The translations under genes were made by a program, and so were the position numbers. A stretch of DNA of 47,150 nt, taken from contig BRYA01000125.1 in assembly GCA_030267965.1 (NCBI GenBank), positions 8,564-55,713 on the forward strand, in the 5' to 3' direction. Of this stretch, positions 10,798 to 23,600 are shown piece after piece; positions within the stretch are counted from its first letter, which is position 1, and every line of letters begins with the position of its first letter. The DNA is from Triparma columacea (lineage: Eukaryota > Sar > Bolidophyceae > Parmales > Triparmaceae). Below the pieces are notes generated by a model, which saw only the letters and a list, made by a program, of their open reading frames with translations, was not told the origin of the DNA and made no database searches.

Positions 10798-11450
10798 TGG
10801 ATTTAAGACAACGACATTACATTGAAATTTTGGTTAGGGGTCTTCTTGTACAGTTTAGCTTACTTCCCGCTGTTCTCCACGTACTCTCCCCCTTATTGGT
10901 TTGTAAAGTTCTTTCTCCCCCCAATTTCGAACCATTTCATTCCAGTTCATTTTTCATCGAACCAAGATGAATCAGGATCAAATCAGTTTCTTCTCTCCCT
11001 AGGTGGAGCAAATTTGGCAAGATATAACGAGGAAAGGTACGCAATACCCTTCCGTTGACCGGGATCGAAGGACCTCCTTGAGTGAGAAGGGCTCGAAACG
11101 AAACATATTGGGTTAGCAGTGCCTCATCGTTACAAGGACATGCAGGGCTGCGTTTTTACTAGTTATAAAATTGGGATTTTGGATAGACGACGAGTGGCAA
11201 TATTCCCCAGACGGTACACTGACGCCATTTAGCTCTTTATCACCCGCGGTTTAATGAGAAATGCGAGTCTAACCCCCAAACCCCCACCCTGCATCCTTCG
11301 CTTTTTGTTCCCCCATGTTTTAACAGGCTTCAGAGATCTTACACGAGTAGCGAAGGGAAGGGGAAGAGGAGATAGGGAGGAAAGAGGAAGCTTGGAGGTT
11401 GGAATAGGGGTGGGATTGGAAAAATTAGTCTCGGACTAATCACCCTCATC
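10798..11450. other. Intergenic region, about 650 bp
   Basis: Follows the acyltransferase stop and precedes the receptor gene; both lie on +. No supported gene: frames at 10822-11058 and 11254-11439 show no domain. It contains the 36-bp element shared with 18453-18488 (listed separately). Purine-rich sequence occupies 11340-11430. Confidence 0.45.
10862..10897 (+). promoter_or_regulatory. Shared intergenic element, copy A
   Basis: Reads ACTTCCCGCTGTTCTC then ACGTACTCTCCCCCTTATT. It matches 18453-18488 in 34 of 36 positions. A second shared block, TTCCAG followed by TTCATTTTTCAT, lies at about 10940-10957 here and directly after copy B there. TTCCCGC resembles an E2F-type core. Function is unknown: promoter or 3' processing element of the preceding gene are both possible. 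Confidence 0.45.
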
Positions 11451-14400
11451 ATGACGTCCTGCAACTACGCCAAATTAGGGACAAGGATAAGGTTGGGGAG
11501 GGGATACAGGAGCTTTGTGGGACTTGTCCTTTGCGCTTGTCTTGCAAATGCCAACCAAGGAAGAGGGATCAGCAGGGGGGAGGAGGGGAGGAAGTTGGCA
11601 GTTACGCGGAGCGGGAGCAACACTGGAAAGTGCGCGGTGAACGGGAACTGCTTCAGCTCGTTGAACTATGTGGATGATGAGAGGTGCACGTTCACTATGG
11701 GCAACGGTGGGGCGTTGAATGTCATCTCATTTGAGACTGAGAGTAACTATGATAGGCTTACTGTGGGGGGCAGTACGTATGATGGTACGAATGGACCTCA
11801 AGGTATCTCTGTTTCTGCTGGAGAAGAAATTACATGGCTTTCAGATGAGAGCGAAACAAGAGCAGGGTTTGAGATTTGTGTCGGAGATCCGTGTGTTGCC
11901 AGCAGCACTCCCTCTGATGATGGCTCTGATGGAAAATTCTACTGCATCAATGGGGGAGATGTTGGTGGTTGGTGGAATGGGGATGGCTCATCTTGCACCT
12001 GCACTTCCTGCAATACTGGCTTCGGTGGTCCAAACTGTGCTACCTGCCCTACAGGCTATAGTGGATCACCTCCTGATGATTGCTCTCCTGATCCTTGTCT
12101 AGCCACATCAACCTCTACTGACGATGGGTCTGACGGTAACTTCTACTGCATCAACGGGGGAGACATTGGCGGGACAACAGGCTCTTGTACTTGCACATCA
12201 TGCAATGCTGGCTTCAGCGGTACAAACTGCCAGACATCCAATCCTTGCCAAGCTACATCTACACCTACTGACAGTGGGTCGGATGGTAACTTTTACTGCA
12301 TCAATGGAGGAAATATTGGGGGAGTCACAGGGTCATGCACGTGCACTTCCTGCAACACTGGCTTCTTTGGTCCAAACTGTGCTACCTGCCCTAAAGGCTA
12401 TAGTGGATCACCTCCTGATGATTGCTCTCCTGATCCTTGCCAAGCCACATCAACCTCCACAGATGATGGGTCTGACGGTAACTTCTACTGCATCAACGGG
12501 GGAGACATTGGTGGCACTACAGGATCCTGCACGTGTACAAACTGTAACACGGGGTATGTAGGTATTAGTTGTACAGAATGGAGCGTCACTAGCATGAATG
12601 AGCTTTTCAATAAAGTTAGTAATGATGAAGACAACACCGGCAACTCCATCATGCCCTTTGGAGATAGCGCGTTTTTGACAGTTAAAGATTATAAATGCTC
12701 GGAGGGCACTTGCGCAAGCAGTTCTAGAATGCTTTCCTTAGTTCATCTCTATGGTCAGATTAAGTGTGAAGACGATAATGCATCATGCATTCTTGATGGA
12801 GAGAGTAGTAGAGGAGTAATGTCGGTGCATGCGAATAGAAGTTGGAAACTTACATTAAGGGCCCTAACATTTAAGGATGGGGAGGCTAGTGGTGGGGGAG
12901 GGGTTGCGATTGGTAATCAAGCGAAGGTGGACATTGAGTTAAGCGTATTCATCGACAATGAGGCCACAGCTAGTAATTATGGAGGGGGTGCAATTTTGCT
13001 TTTGGCCGGTCATGTAAACATCATTGCTTCCTCATTCTCAGGGAACACAGCAGCCTCAGGATATGGGAATGACGTGTATCAACAGGGAGTACAGAGTGGA
13101 GTAGTCACTGTGGAGAGTGGGTGCCCTTCACCGTACACATCAAATACTCCTACAAAAGGTGAGTGGGGGGTGAGGGTGGAGGCGAGATAGGGGTGAAAGG
13201 TCTTTAGATCCTTCATTGTAATTAACACATTGTACAACTACGCACGCTCATCCATTCTCTATTGTTATCTCAGGTTCCGTGTTGGACACTTCGGGCTACA
13301 TCACCGGGGCTGTTTTTTGCAGGACAGAAAATTGTCATGAGACGAACTTCGGTTGCAGGGATGAGAACTGCAACTTTCTTGGATTTGATTGTGACCGAGT
13401 TTGCGAAAGAGTTTGTAGCTCAGTTTGCGACACGTTCTCCTACTCTACGTGTTACTTTCCTTGCGACCCTGGTTCTTACAATCCTTCCGGTGGAGCTTCA
13501 AGTGCAGCTTGCGTTAAATGTGGTGCTGGGAAGTACAGCACGTCAACTGGATCCACAACCTGTACCCCCTGCGCTGCAGGGAAGTACAGCGGAGCCACCG
13601 GAGCAACCAGCGACGCTACTTGCTCAGATTGCGCTGCAGGGAAGTTCAGCGGTGCCACTGGAGCAACCAGCAAAACTACTTGCTCAGATTGCAGTGCAGG
13701 AAAGTTCAGCTCCTCTGTTAGTGCAACGAGCGAGTCTACTTGCTTCATCTGCGCCGCCGGTACTTTCGCTAACAAAACAGGCTCTGCTTCTTGCTCCATC
13801 TGCTCCGCTGGCAAATACAACCCTGACAAGGCCACCTCTTCCGACGCGCACCATGACTGCACTTCATGCAGCCCCGGCAGCAAGCTTGAAGATCAAGGTA
13901 CAGAGCCCTCAATGCACGATAATGCTGACGACTGTCAGGGTTGTGCCCCAGGCTGGTACTCAAACGAGGAAGTAGGAGTTGACAAGTGCTCAGAATGTCC
14001 TGAAGGCATGGTTTCTCCAGCCCGTGCCAGTGCCTGTAGCATATGTCCAGCTGGATACGACTGCACAGGAGCTACCACTCCTTGTCCTCCTGGAAAGTAC
14101 AGCAACGGTGAAACAGAGGGCAAAGGAGACCCCAACAACCTACCAAGCTGCATTGACTGTGAAGAGGGATACATGTGCCCTGGATCCGTTGATCATGCTG
14201 AGTGTCTCACTGGATCTTATCAACCTCAACCTTCCCAGACAAAATGTTTGCCTTGCGAGGCCGGCAAGTACCAAGCAATTCCCGGCAAGAACTCTTGTGA
14301 AGGATGCCCAGCCGGCTACTTCTGCCCTGAAAGATCATCAAACCCAATCGCCTGCGGTAGCATCGCCCTTTACTGTCCCCCGGAGAGCCCGATGGTACAA

Positions 14401-17400
14401 GCTGCATCCTCTGGATACTACACAACCCCGACCGACACTGACGAGGACAAGAGAGTAGGTGAACAACCCTGTGAGGCTGGATCTGCATGCGTTGGAGGTA
14501 AGTTTTGGCATCGTTAGCAGCACCTTTAGACGCACGCACTAACCCTTTCTAACCCCCTCCACTCCTCACAGGCATGAAGACCGCGTGCACCGAAGGCTCG
14601 ACCTACCAGCCATCAACTTCTCAATCTTCCTGCGAAGTCTGCTCAACGTGTGCCGCAGGGAAAGTTATGACCTCGGAGTGCACCACAACATCTGACACGG
14701 TCTGTGGCGATTGCTTGGCAGGGACGGCATCCAGCGGCGGGTCACTTACGGAGTGCGAGATATGCACGGGCAACGGCAAGTTCTCTGACTCCGACGGTGC
14801 TAGCTTCTGCAAGACTTCTCGTGCAGGCACCAAGCCCTCAACCGACCGCACCACTGTCGAGCTCTGTCCCAAGAATCACTACTCCATCGGAGCAAATGAC
14901 ACCTGCACACCCTGCCCTCCTGGTAGCCACTCCCACCCTGGCTCTTCAGCATGCGAGCGGTGTATGACGGGAAAATACTTCAACGAGTCCGCCAACAATT
15001 GTGAGCTATGCCCATCAAATACTTACACAATATCAGGGGCGTCTGACATCGACGGATGCCTTGGTTGCCCTCCCGGTGGTCACTCAAAGCCTGGTTCCGG
15101 TTTCTGTGACCAGTGCTTGACTGGTACGTACTTCCACGAGGCCTTCAACGACTGCATGGCCTGCCCTTCAGGAAAGTTCTCTGCCACTGGAGGAAGTAGC
15201 ATTGAGGGTTGCGAACCTTGCGCCCCTGGCTTCTACAGCAACGACCCTGACGGCGCCGGCTACTGTTCTCCCTGTTCTGCCGGTAACTACACCAACTCCG
15301 ACCAAACAGGATGCCCTGCCTGCCCTTCCGGAAAGTTCTCTAGTATCGCTTCAACTGTTTGTGCGGAATGCGAGAGCGGTAAATACAATGACATTGAGGG
15401 CTCTGATGTGTGCAAGTCGTGTCCCGATTACATGACATCCCAGCCCGGATCCACCTCGTGCCACTGCAAGGACACTTTCCTCTCCACCATTAATCCCTTC
15501 AACAACGAACCCACCTGCACATGCGGTCCGGGAACAACGTTGGAGAATGGAGCGTGCGTAATCTGCGTTAATGGATTCTACAAATCTACTACGTCCCTTG
15601 GTCCATGCACTTCCTGCAACAAAGTCTCCGTAAAGAACGCTATTCAGTCCACTCGACCCCTTGCCACCTCTCCACTATCCTGCATGTGTTCTAGGGGCGA
15701 CTACAGAACCCTCGAACCTCCTCCGCAAGACGAATCAAACAATAACGCAACGTTCATTGGTCAGTGCCTCCCTTGCCCGGAAGGCACAAATTGCGACAAA
15801 GCTGGAATTACGATGGGATCCCTGCCCCTCTTGGAAGGCTACTGGAGAAGCGGCACCAACACTGCCAACGTTGTTCAGGTGAGATTGGCACCCTTTTTAC
15901 CCCCCCCCCCATCTCCTTCCACTAACCCACCCACCAAAGTGCTACACGGAGTCCGCTTGCGCACAATCAGACGAAGCTCAACAAAATACAACTGCCCGCA
16001 ACGCAACCTTTTTAACCGATTCTCAGTGCGCTGAGGGGCATATTGGACCAATTTGTAACGTTTGCAAGCCGAAGTGGGTCAAGTCGCCTACAGGAGAATG
16101 CTTTGAGTGCAAACCCACCTCAACCAGCACCTCTGCAGGTTTGTCAATCGTCCTTCTCGTCGGCCTCCCTTTGCTACTCTTCTTCCTTGTAAAGAGAAAG
16201 AGGGCAAAAAATAAGCAAGAACAGGAAAGAGCGTCTACGCTCTCTGTAAGCGAACAATTTAATGAGATTAGGAACGCCAAGAAGGGGAGGATCAAGAGTT
16301 TGAGGACCAAGGTGAAGATCCTAACCTCCTTCTACCAGGTCGTCACTCAGATGGAGGGCGTACTTGGCGTTCGATTCCCTCCAGTCTTCGAGAACTTCGC
16401 TCGTTCCGTCTCCAGGTTCGCAAATCTCTCCTTCATACATGTTGCAAGGGTGGATTGTATGATGGACGTCAACTTTTACACATCGCTCTTAACCATGACA
16501 ACTGCTCCAATAGCGGCGGGACTCCTCGTTGTCTTTATTAGCTTCACGTACACCAAGTTCGCTAGACTAAACGCACAGAGAAGGGGAGACGTTGTTCGGG
16601 ATACTGTCGCAGTCCTGCTTACGCTCTCCTATCTAGTGTTTGCAAGCGTTTCGACGATAATCTTTGAAACCTTTAACTGCAAGACATTCTCAGACAACCC
16701 AACTCTCTTCCTAGTTGCGGATCAGTCTGTCAGCTGTGAGACAACTACCCACAAGCTTTGGCAGATTTACGCAGGTTGTATGATGCTCTTCTACCCCTTT
16801 GGGACTCCGTTCGTCTACAGCTTACTTCTTTGGAGAGATCGGGAGGTGCTAAAAGTTGAAGGCGAGAGGGACAAAGACGAAAGGGCGAAGAACAGGTGAG
16901 AGACGGCAAGAATTGAGGCAGCTGCTTCAGAATTGAAAGAGCCAACCAATCCTAACCCACAAATATAACACACTTTACGCGATTCGCTTCGCTCATCGCA
17001 GCGCGTTCCTCTGGGACCAGTATTCTGGAGAGTTTTGGTGGTTCGATATCTTTGACTGTGCCCGCCGCCTGTTCCAGACTTCGCTCCTAATTTTCTTTTT
17101 CAAGGGGAAGGCCTCTCAAATTGTTTTTGCGATGATGATCGGAGCTGCCACCTTCTCCGCCTTCCTCCACTGGAAGCCCTTCGAGAAGGAGAGCGACAAC
17201 GTCCTAGCCGTCGCCTCACAGTGCAGCATCGTCCTCACACTCTTCTACGCCCTTTTGACAAAAGTAGGAGTCGATGAAGACGACGATTACGACAAGAAAA
17301 CTTTTGGTGTGTTGCTGATTATAATAAACCTGATAGGCATCTTCATCGTTGTCTTCGCCGGCATTGTCAAGCCAGTGAAGAAGATCTTAAGGACATTGGG

Positions 17401-18256
17401 TAAGAAGCACGTCCACAACGCCCCTCTCAAGGGTCTGACTTTGAGGCATAGGCCTCTTCCGGCGTTCAAGAGCTATTTCTACGAACTCGTGGATAGCACG
17501 GAGGCAACGGCAGGATGGGAGAGGATCGATGCGAAGTATTTTGGTAAGCATGGTAAAGGGGAGGCATGGCTTGAGGAGAACAACGCAGCTGTCGAGTGGA
17601 GGTGCAGCACTGGAAACGGACCGATCGATCAGTGTCGCGCTACATTTTCCGTCAACGCGAGCATGGAGGACGTATTGGATGGTATAACTACCACAGGAAA
17701 GTTTCATAAGGTCCTTGGTGAGAACGCTGACGGTACCGACGACATGCATATTATTGCGAACGAGTTTCCATTCCCGTTATTTGCGCGTGACTTGGTTGTA
17801 CGGAGATTGATCGAGAGGGGTGAGGAGCGTTGTGGGATTATAACGAGGACGCAACCGAGGACGCAACCGGAGAGTGATGCTAGGAATGTGAGGGTGCATC
17901 CGATGCGTGTGAGGATGCACATTCATATCGGCGGATACCAGCTTGAGAGGGTTTCAAGGTCGGTGACGAAGGTTATATACGTTATTGGTGGCGAGACCGG
18001 TGGTATTTTTGCTCTGGATTGGATTGCACGGAAAGGGGGGACGGCTCATTTGAAGAAGATTGTCGAATTCGCCAAGGGACTGGAGGTTACGGTGGATCAG
18101 GGTGGTGATGGAGGAGGGGGTGGAGCTGTACAGGACGAGGAAGAAGGTGGAATAGAAATGTTTGACATGACTGAAAACCCGCTCAGGGTAGACAAGGAAA
18201 AGGAAGAGGAAATTCGCAAGACCGTTGGTTTCAAAGGTCTTTCGCCTGCAACATAA
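11451..18256 (+). CDS. CUB/EGF/GCC2-GCC3 cysteine-rich multipass receptor with START-like tail
   Basis: Five exons: 11451-13158, 13274-14497, 14572-15878, 15940-16895, 17002-18256; phases agree, giving 2149 residues. A signal-peptide-like segment (SFVGLVLCACLANA) is followed by a CUB-like domain (about residues 62-145), four near-identical EGF-like units (FYCINGGDIGG...CTCTSCNTGF), and a right-handed beta-helix-like region (CILDGESSRGVMSV to AASGYGNDVYQ). Exons 2-3 carry more than a dozen GCC2/GCC3 ephrin-receptor-like repeats (CxxCxAGKYSxATGAT). From about residue 1480 there are seven or eight hydrophobic segments (first LSIVLLVGLPLLLFFLV). The intracellular tail at about 1940-2100 resembles a START lipid-binding domain (NASMEDVL, NEFPFPLFARDLVVRR, FALDWIARKG). 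It probably senses extracellular ligands at the plasma membrane and links to lipid binding inside. The two parts are joined by in-phase introns, so this is one gene. Confidence 0.75.
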
Positions 18257-18563
18257 ATAACATCGTCTTCGTAGCTAAGGAAATTTCTCATCTACTGTCG
18301 CTCTTATCAACAGGAGCGATTTCGGCGTTAAGATTTAAAAGCCTGTAAATCATCTCAAAAAAAAGAAAACGTTATTTCCCCCCCGTGAAACTTATCGTAA
18401 ATCCAATCTTGCGTCATCCGCGCTTCCCCCGGCCGCCTACGATCCTCTTTTTACTTCCCGCTGTTCTCTACGCACTCTCCCCCTTATTCCAGAATTCATT
18501 TTTCATTTTTTTGCTTCTGACGGTTTGTCCTCCACTACAATCTCCCTTCCCCTCTTTAAAAAG
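18257..18563. other. Intergenic region with shared element copy B
   Basis: About 307 bp between two + strand genes. It holds copy B of the shared 36-bp element and a pyrimidine-rich stretch (18500-18560) just before the RING gene start. An A-rich run at about 18357-18368 could be part of the receptor gene's 3' end. No gene seen. Confidence 0.45.
18453..18488 (+). promoter_or_regulatory. Shared intergenic element, copy B
   Basis: Two substitutions from copy A at 10862-10897. It sits 75 bp before the start codon of the RING gene and about 195 bp after the receptor gene's stop. The following CCAGAATTCATTTTTCAT matches the block 43 bp downstream of copy A, as if one copy lost or gained the spacer. 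Confidence 0.45.
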
Positions 18564-20378
18564 ATGGACTTCTCAATCGCTTCCCCCGCCCCCCTTCCCT
18601 CTCCTCGTCTCTCCCTCACCGATTCCGCTCTCCGTTATCGTGTATCATCTGAATTCGTCAGTTCAATATTAAATGACATACCATTACCGTTACCTTCCAA
18701 CTGTCAACCCTCTCATTTAGAGACTATGACAGAGACTATGAGAACTGAACAGACACCACCGGATAGCCCGGTTAGACTACCACTAGGTAACACGAATGGA
18801 AGGAGAAGAACACCCGGGGGAGTTATAAAAGGTAAGCTGGTTGGCGATAGGGTGAGCAGGGGGGGGGTTTGGAAAGGGTTTGGAGACGTCTTGAAGGGAA
18901 TTTTAGGGATTTAGGGGTTTGTGAATGGGACGGGAACGGATTGTTGGAGTTTGTGAGGGTATTTACACCTATACAGTCAGTTTTATTCATCCAAGTCTAT
19001 CATCGAGGACAACTAATCCTTGGGCAAAAATGTACATCGTCAACACACTCCACCGTCGACACTCCACCGTCGACACTCCACCGTCACACTAACCCCCTTC
19101 TTCCCTCCCGCCTTTCACCGACCGCTCTTCTAACCCTAATCAGTTGGAGTATCAGGTCCTTCCTTTGATCCTTCTTACTCCACCAACAGCTACGGTACGT
19201 CAATGCGTTTATCTCAAACCCTCCCACACGACTCGGAGAACCGTCCCCCCACCATGGCGTTAACCGGAGGAGGAGTAGGAGGAGTAGGAGGTGGTAGTAG
19301 TGCGACTCCTTTAGCTAACATGGCCTTAACTGGAGGTGGTGCAACCCCTTTAGCTACGCCTAAACCAACACCTACGAGAGGGTGCATTAGGGTTAGCACT
19401 AGCAAGAGAAGCGGGGTTAAAAACAGCACTGTTAAGAGGTGAGAGAGGAGAAGGAGAAGGAGAAGGGGGGGGGAGAGAGGGGGGGGGATGAAAGAAACAA
19501 ACGAAGGGGGCACGCTCGAATGATTGAAAAGACCAATCTCTAACCTCTTCCCAAAACAACCCCACAACGTCAGGATCCTCGCTTCAAAGGACGATGAGAT
19601 AAACCGTCTAAAAAGCCAGCTCGAGGCTCTCTCAAATCCCGTCCCTTCAACCCCCCTCCCATCATCCTCCTCATCCCACCCTCCTTCCTCCGATGATATA
19701 TCAAACGAGTGTCCATTATGTTTCAGTCCCTTAAAGCGTCGCCGCAACGGCGCTGCTGACAAGCACTCGTTTGATAGGTACACTATTATTACAAAATGCG
19801 GACACCAGTTTCACCTGGACTGCCTGCAGGGGGTTAGGGAAAGTCAGGAGGACTTTATGAGCTGCCCAATGTGCAGGGAAGAGGTGAGTCGGAGGGAGAG
19901 AAGGAGAAGGGAGAGAAGAGGGAGAGAAGGAGGGAGAGAGGGAGGAGGAGGAGGAGGTTTGAATTAAGAGGAGCGGGAAAGGGGTATAGATTACTGATGG
20001 GACGCTACCATGGACATTCAAATACGCACACATCCTCCCAAAAACAACGCTCACCCCTCCCGCCCACTCCGCCCCCTCCCGCCCACTCCGCCCCCCCCCC
20101 ACACACCCTACCCGTTCTCATAGCTCCCCCCCGGAATAACTCCTGGTAAAAAGTCTGTCCCTCCCTTCCTAGTTGGTATAAATCCTCCCACCAACTCCCA
20201 ATCAGTTGAGCGTGGTGCCTTTCAACCCCCCCGTTACGTCCGTCCTTCAGGGGGGGTTGGGTTAATGAGAATGGAAGAAGGGGAAGAAGAGGTTGGGGGA
20301 GAGGAAGAAAAAGTAGAGGAGGGGGAGGGGGGGGGGGGAAGGGATAGGAGGAGAAGTAAGGCTTGCGTTGTTATGTAA
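18564..20378 (+). CDS. RING-H2 E3 ubiquitin ligase candidate with C-terminal CaaX box
   Basis: Four exons: 18564-18831, 19144-19438, 19574-19883, 20124-20378; phases agree, giving 375 residues. Residues 1-190 are Pro/Ser/Gly-rich and probably disordered. A short coil (DDEINRLKSQLEAL) precedes the RING at 234-288: C234-x2-C237, C263-G-H265, H268-x2-C271, C285-x2-C288. This is the C3H2C3 order that binds two zincs and recruits an E2 enzyme. The last exon is proline-rich, then acidic, then RDRRRSKACVVM with a stop. CVVM fits a farnesylation CaaX box, and the preceding basic residues would support membrane attachment. The last exon was placed because CTCATAG followed by CTCCCCC gives a continuous frame; its stop at 20376 lies in the gap before the convergent neighbour. 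No function beyond a membrane-tethered ligase can be read. Confidence 0.75.
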
Positions 20379-20630
20379 AAGTGTTTGGGGGGGGAAGGAA
20401 AAGGGAGGGAGATTTGGGGGGACAAAAAGAAGGGGGGAAAAGGGCTAGGGGGGACATTTTGGGTTTAATTTAAGGAATGACCGTCGGAAACGAACGCCTT
20501 TAATAAGAAATTTCGCTTCGCTTCTTCGATCTAAAACGCACTAGGGTTTAACCCTAACATTAGCCCCCAACCCAAACCCCTTCCCCCTACCCCAAACCCT
20601 TTCAGCGGTTCGCTTCGCTCACCGCGCCTC

Positions 20631-23600
20631 CTAAACCTTCCCACCCCTCCCAAGCTCCACCAGTATCTCCATACCCCTAAGTTCCCTGCATCTCTTCATG
20701 GCCTCCTCGCTCCCCTTAACGATCCTCGCCATTGCCGCCGCCGCGTTCCTCCTGACAGCCTCAGCCTTGTAAGAGTTGTGGTTAGCTAGCACGCAAACGA
20801 GCCTCTCAAGTCCACCGCACCTCATTACCTCCTCCACCGTACCCCCCTCCAGGTAAGTTATCACGCACTTGATGGCATTCCCAACCGTGGTACCGTCCCT
20901 CCCTAGATAATCAGCCGCGCTCCCCTTCTCCCTTGGTAGTGGTGGTTGGCATACAGACCTTGCTGTAATTTCCCCTCCACCATACGCGTCAACTTGAACG
21001 CAAGGAAGGAGACGGAAGAGGGAGGGTACGTAACCTGGGATGGAGACACCGGGGCTGGGCTTGCAGGCGGCTAGGCACCTGACTAAATGACTGATTATGT
21101 CAGCCCTCCTCTAAAAAACGATGAGAGAGAGAGAGGGAAAGCGAAGCGAAGAAGGCGACAGGGAGGGGGGAAGGGTTAGAGACGAAAGAGGGGGGATAAG
21201 GTTAGGCCTATATATATATATTCCTCTCTCCATTTTCTCTCCATTTCCCCCCCCCTAACCCTCCGCCTGCCCGCTAACCCTCACCTCCTCCTCCTCCTCA
21301 TCCCCCCCCCCCCCCTTAGCCTTCTCAAACTCCCACCCTTCCATAACGGTTTTCACCAGCTCCCTCCCTAGCGCCTTTGCTCCCCCTCCTTCGTCTTCCC
21401 TCATGGCTTCCATACCCTTCTTCGATGTGACCACCCTCCCCAGCAGTCCCGCCGCCCTCTGTTTGACAACAACCGGTGCAACCTTGACCTTGTCGCTCGT
21501 GGCTAGCGCAACGAGGATCGGTATACCCCCAAAGCTCACGATCTCCTCCTTCACCATGTCCCCCTCCTTCCCCACAGTCGCGTTCATTAGCGTTCCTAGC
21601 GCCACCGTCCTCGCCGCTGCCGTCTCCGTCTTGTGCGCCCTCGCCGTCGCTAGCAGAGCCCTTACCGCGCTCGTTAGGCCAGGGGTACGGGAGGGGGAAG
21701 GGGGGGAGGGTACCCCTAGGATGAACGTTGGGCGGATAGAGGGGATCAGGGCGAGGTTCGTGAGGGCACAGACGACGCTCTCACGGAGGGAGCTACTGCA
21801 ACCTGACCGGGTCATTACCCTGACCAAGCTCCCGACGGGGTGAACGCCGCCCTCCATTACTTGCACGTTGCCGAAGTTCTTGGAGATGACGGCCTGGGTC
21901 TTGTCGTTTTTCGCAATGTCCCTAATCAAGTCAACCGCCGCAACAATGTCCTCCTCCCCCCCCTCCTTAACCCACTGTTCCAGCATGTCGCTAACAGCCA
22001 TGACGATCCCAACGTCCCCGCAAACTAGCCCGTTGCTCTTATCCTCAACCCCCCCTTCATCGTCAACGACGGAAGCTAGGAGCGAGCAGGCTCCGGCGCG
22101 GGCGGGGACATCCTCAGATTTACCTGCGTAAAGGCAGGCGATACCGGCAGCCAGTCCCATCTTATCGTAGATTTCCACCTGCGCGTGTGTGGGGTGGGGG
22201 CGAATTCGTAGGTTAGCTGCTGTGAGGCAAAATCCCATCGCGTTGTGTATCACTACCTCCCCCCACCTTCCCCCCCCCTCCCCCCCTCCCCCCCCCTCAC
22301 CTTGTTCTTCTTGACTCCCCTAACGGCTTCTGCGAGTACCTTAAAGATGACCCCCCTCCTTTCCTTAAACCCTTCCCCCTCCCCCTTCGCTTGCTCGCAT
22401 AGTTTCTCAAGTCCCCCGCTGGTCCTTAAATACACCCTGTTCTCCTTACTCTCCATAAGGCATAGTTTCATGATCCCGCCGACTGTCGTGTCCTCCATCC
22501 CGATTCCGAGGAGCTGAGCGATACCATCACCCATACCTTCTTCCCCCTCCTTCATCTTCCCCGCCATTGGTTCCATGACCTCTCCATCGCATATCCTTTT
22601 AATGAGTTTATCAACAACCTCAAAGTCCCCAACCGGCGGTGCCTCGTTGAACTCTTCCCCCCTTGCCATCTTCTCGATTCCTCTCTTCAGCCATTCCTCC
22701 GCTCCCGAACTCTCAATCTTTTTCTCATCGTCCACCTCTGCCCCCCCCTTCTCCAGGCTCGAGTTAGTCCTATCCGCGGCGTCCTTTTCAGCTTTCCTAA
22801 GTTTCCTCTCCTCGTCGACCATGGCTTTTACTCTCCTCTCCATGCCCTCGTCGCTGATCTCCTGGACCGCGGCGTCCCTGAGTTTGATAACGTCCTTGTT
22901 CTCAGGTTCCTAGAGGCGGGGGTTTCGGGGGGGGTGGGGGAGATTGAGTAATTGTCGTTCTCACGTTTGTAAACATAGTCCAACACACTCCCCCCTACTC
23001 CCCCCTTACCTCCCTCGCCGCTCTCTCCAAGTCCTTAAGCGCCTTAACTCTAGCGAGTCTAATTTTCCCTTCGCTTCCCTCCTCCTTCGCTTGCTCAACC
23101 ACCACAGCCGCCCTCCTGCATAGCGCCTTCGTCCACCCCTTATCACAGTGTAAGGCCCTATCGCAGTACTCCAACGCGTCGTCCCACTGTCTTAGCTTTG
23201 CGTAAGTGAGTGCCATGTTAGTTAGTATGTTAGGTTTGTACGGTGTCTTCTCCAGGGCCGCAGCGTACTCCTTTAAAGCCTTGTCGTACTTCTTCATCCC
23301 GAAGTACTTGTTACCCTTAACCCTCGATGCCTCGGCTGACTTGTCCTTCTTCCTCTTGTCTGCGTTCCTCTTCTCAATGTCCTCCAGCTGGCCCTTGCAC
23401 CACTCGGAGTTGCTGGCCTCGAATTTATCCATGTCCTCCTTCTCCTTAGCGTCCTCCAGGACCTTGATCTCCTCCTTGGTGGCAGGATCGTCGGGGACGT
23501 AGCTAGGGAGGGGATGGAGGGGGGGGGCGAGGGTATAACGTACGGGTAAGGGCTTGAAACGTTGTTGCTAGTGTCCATATATATATAGTGGAGCCTCCAC

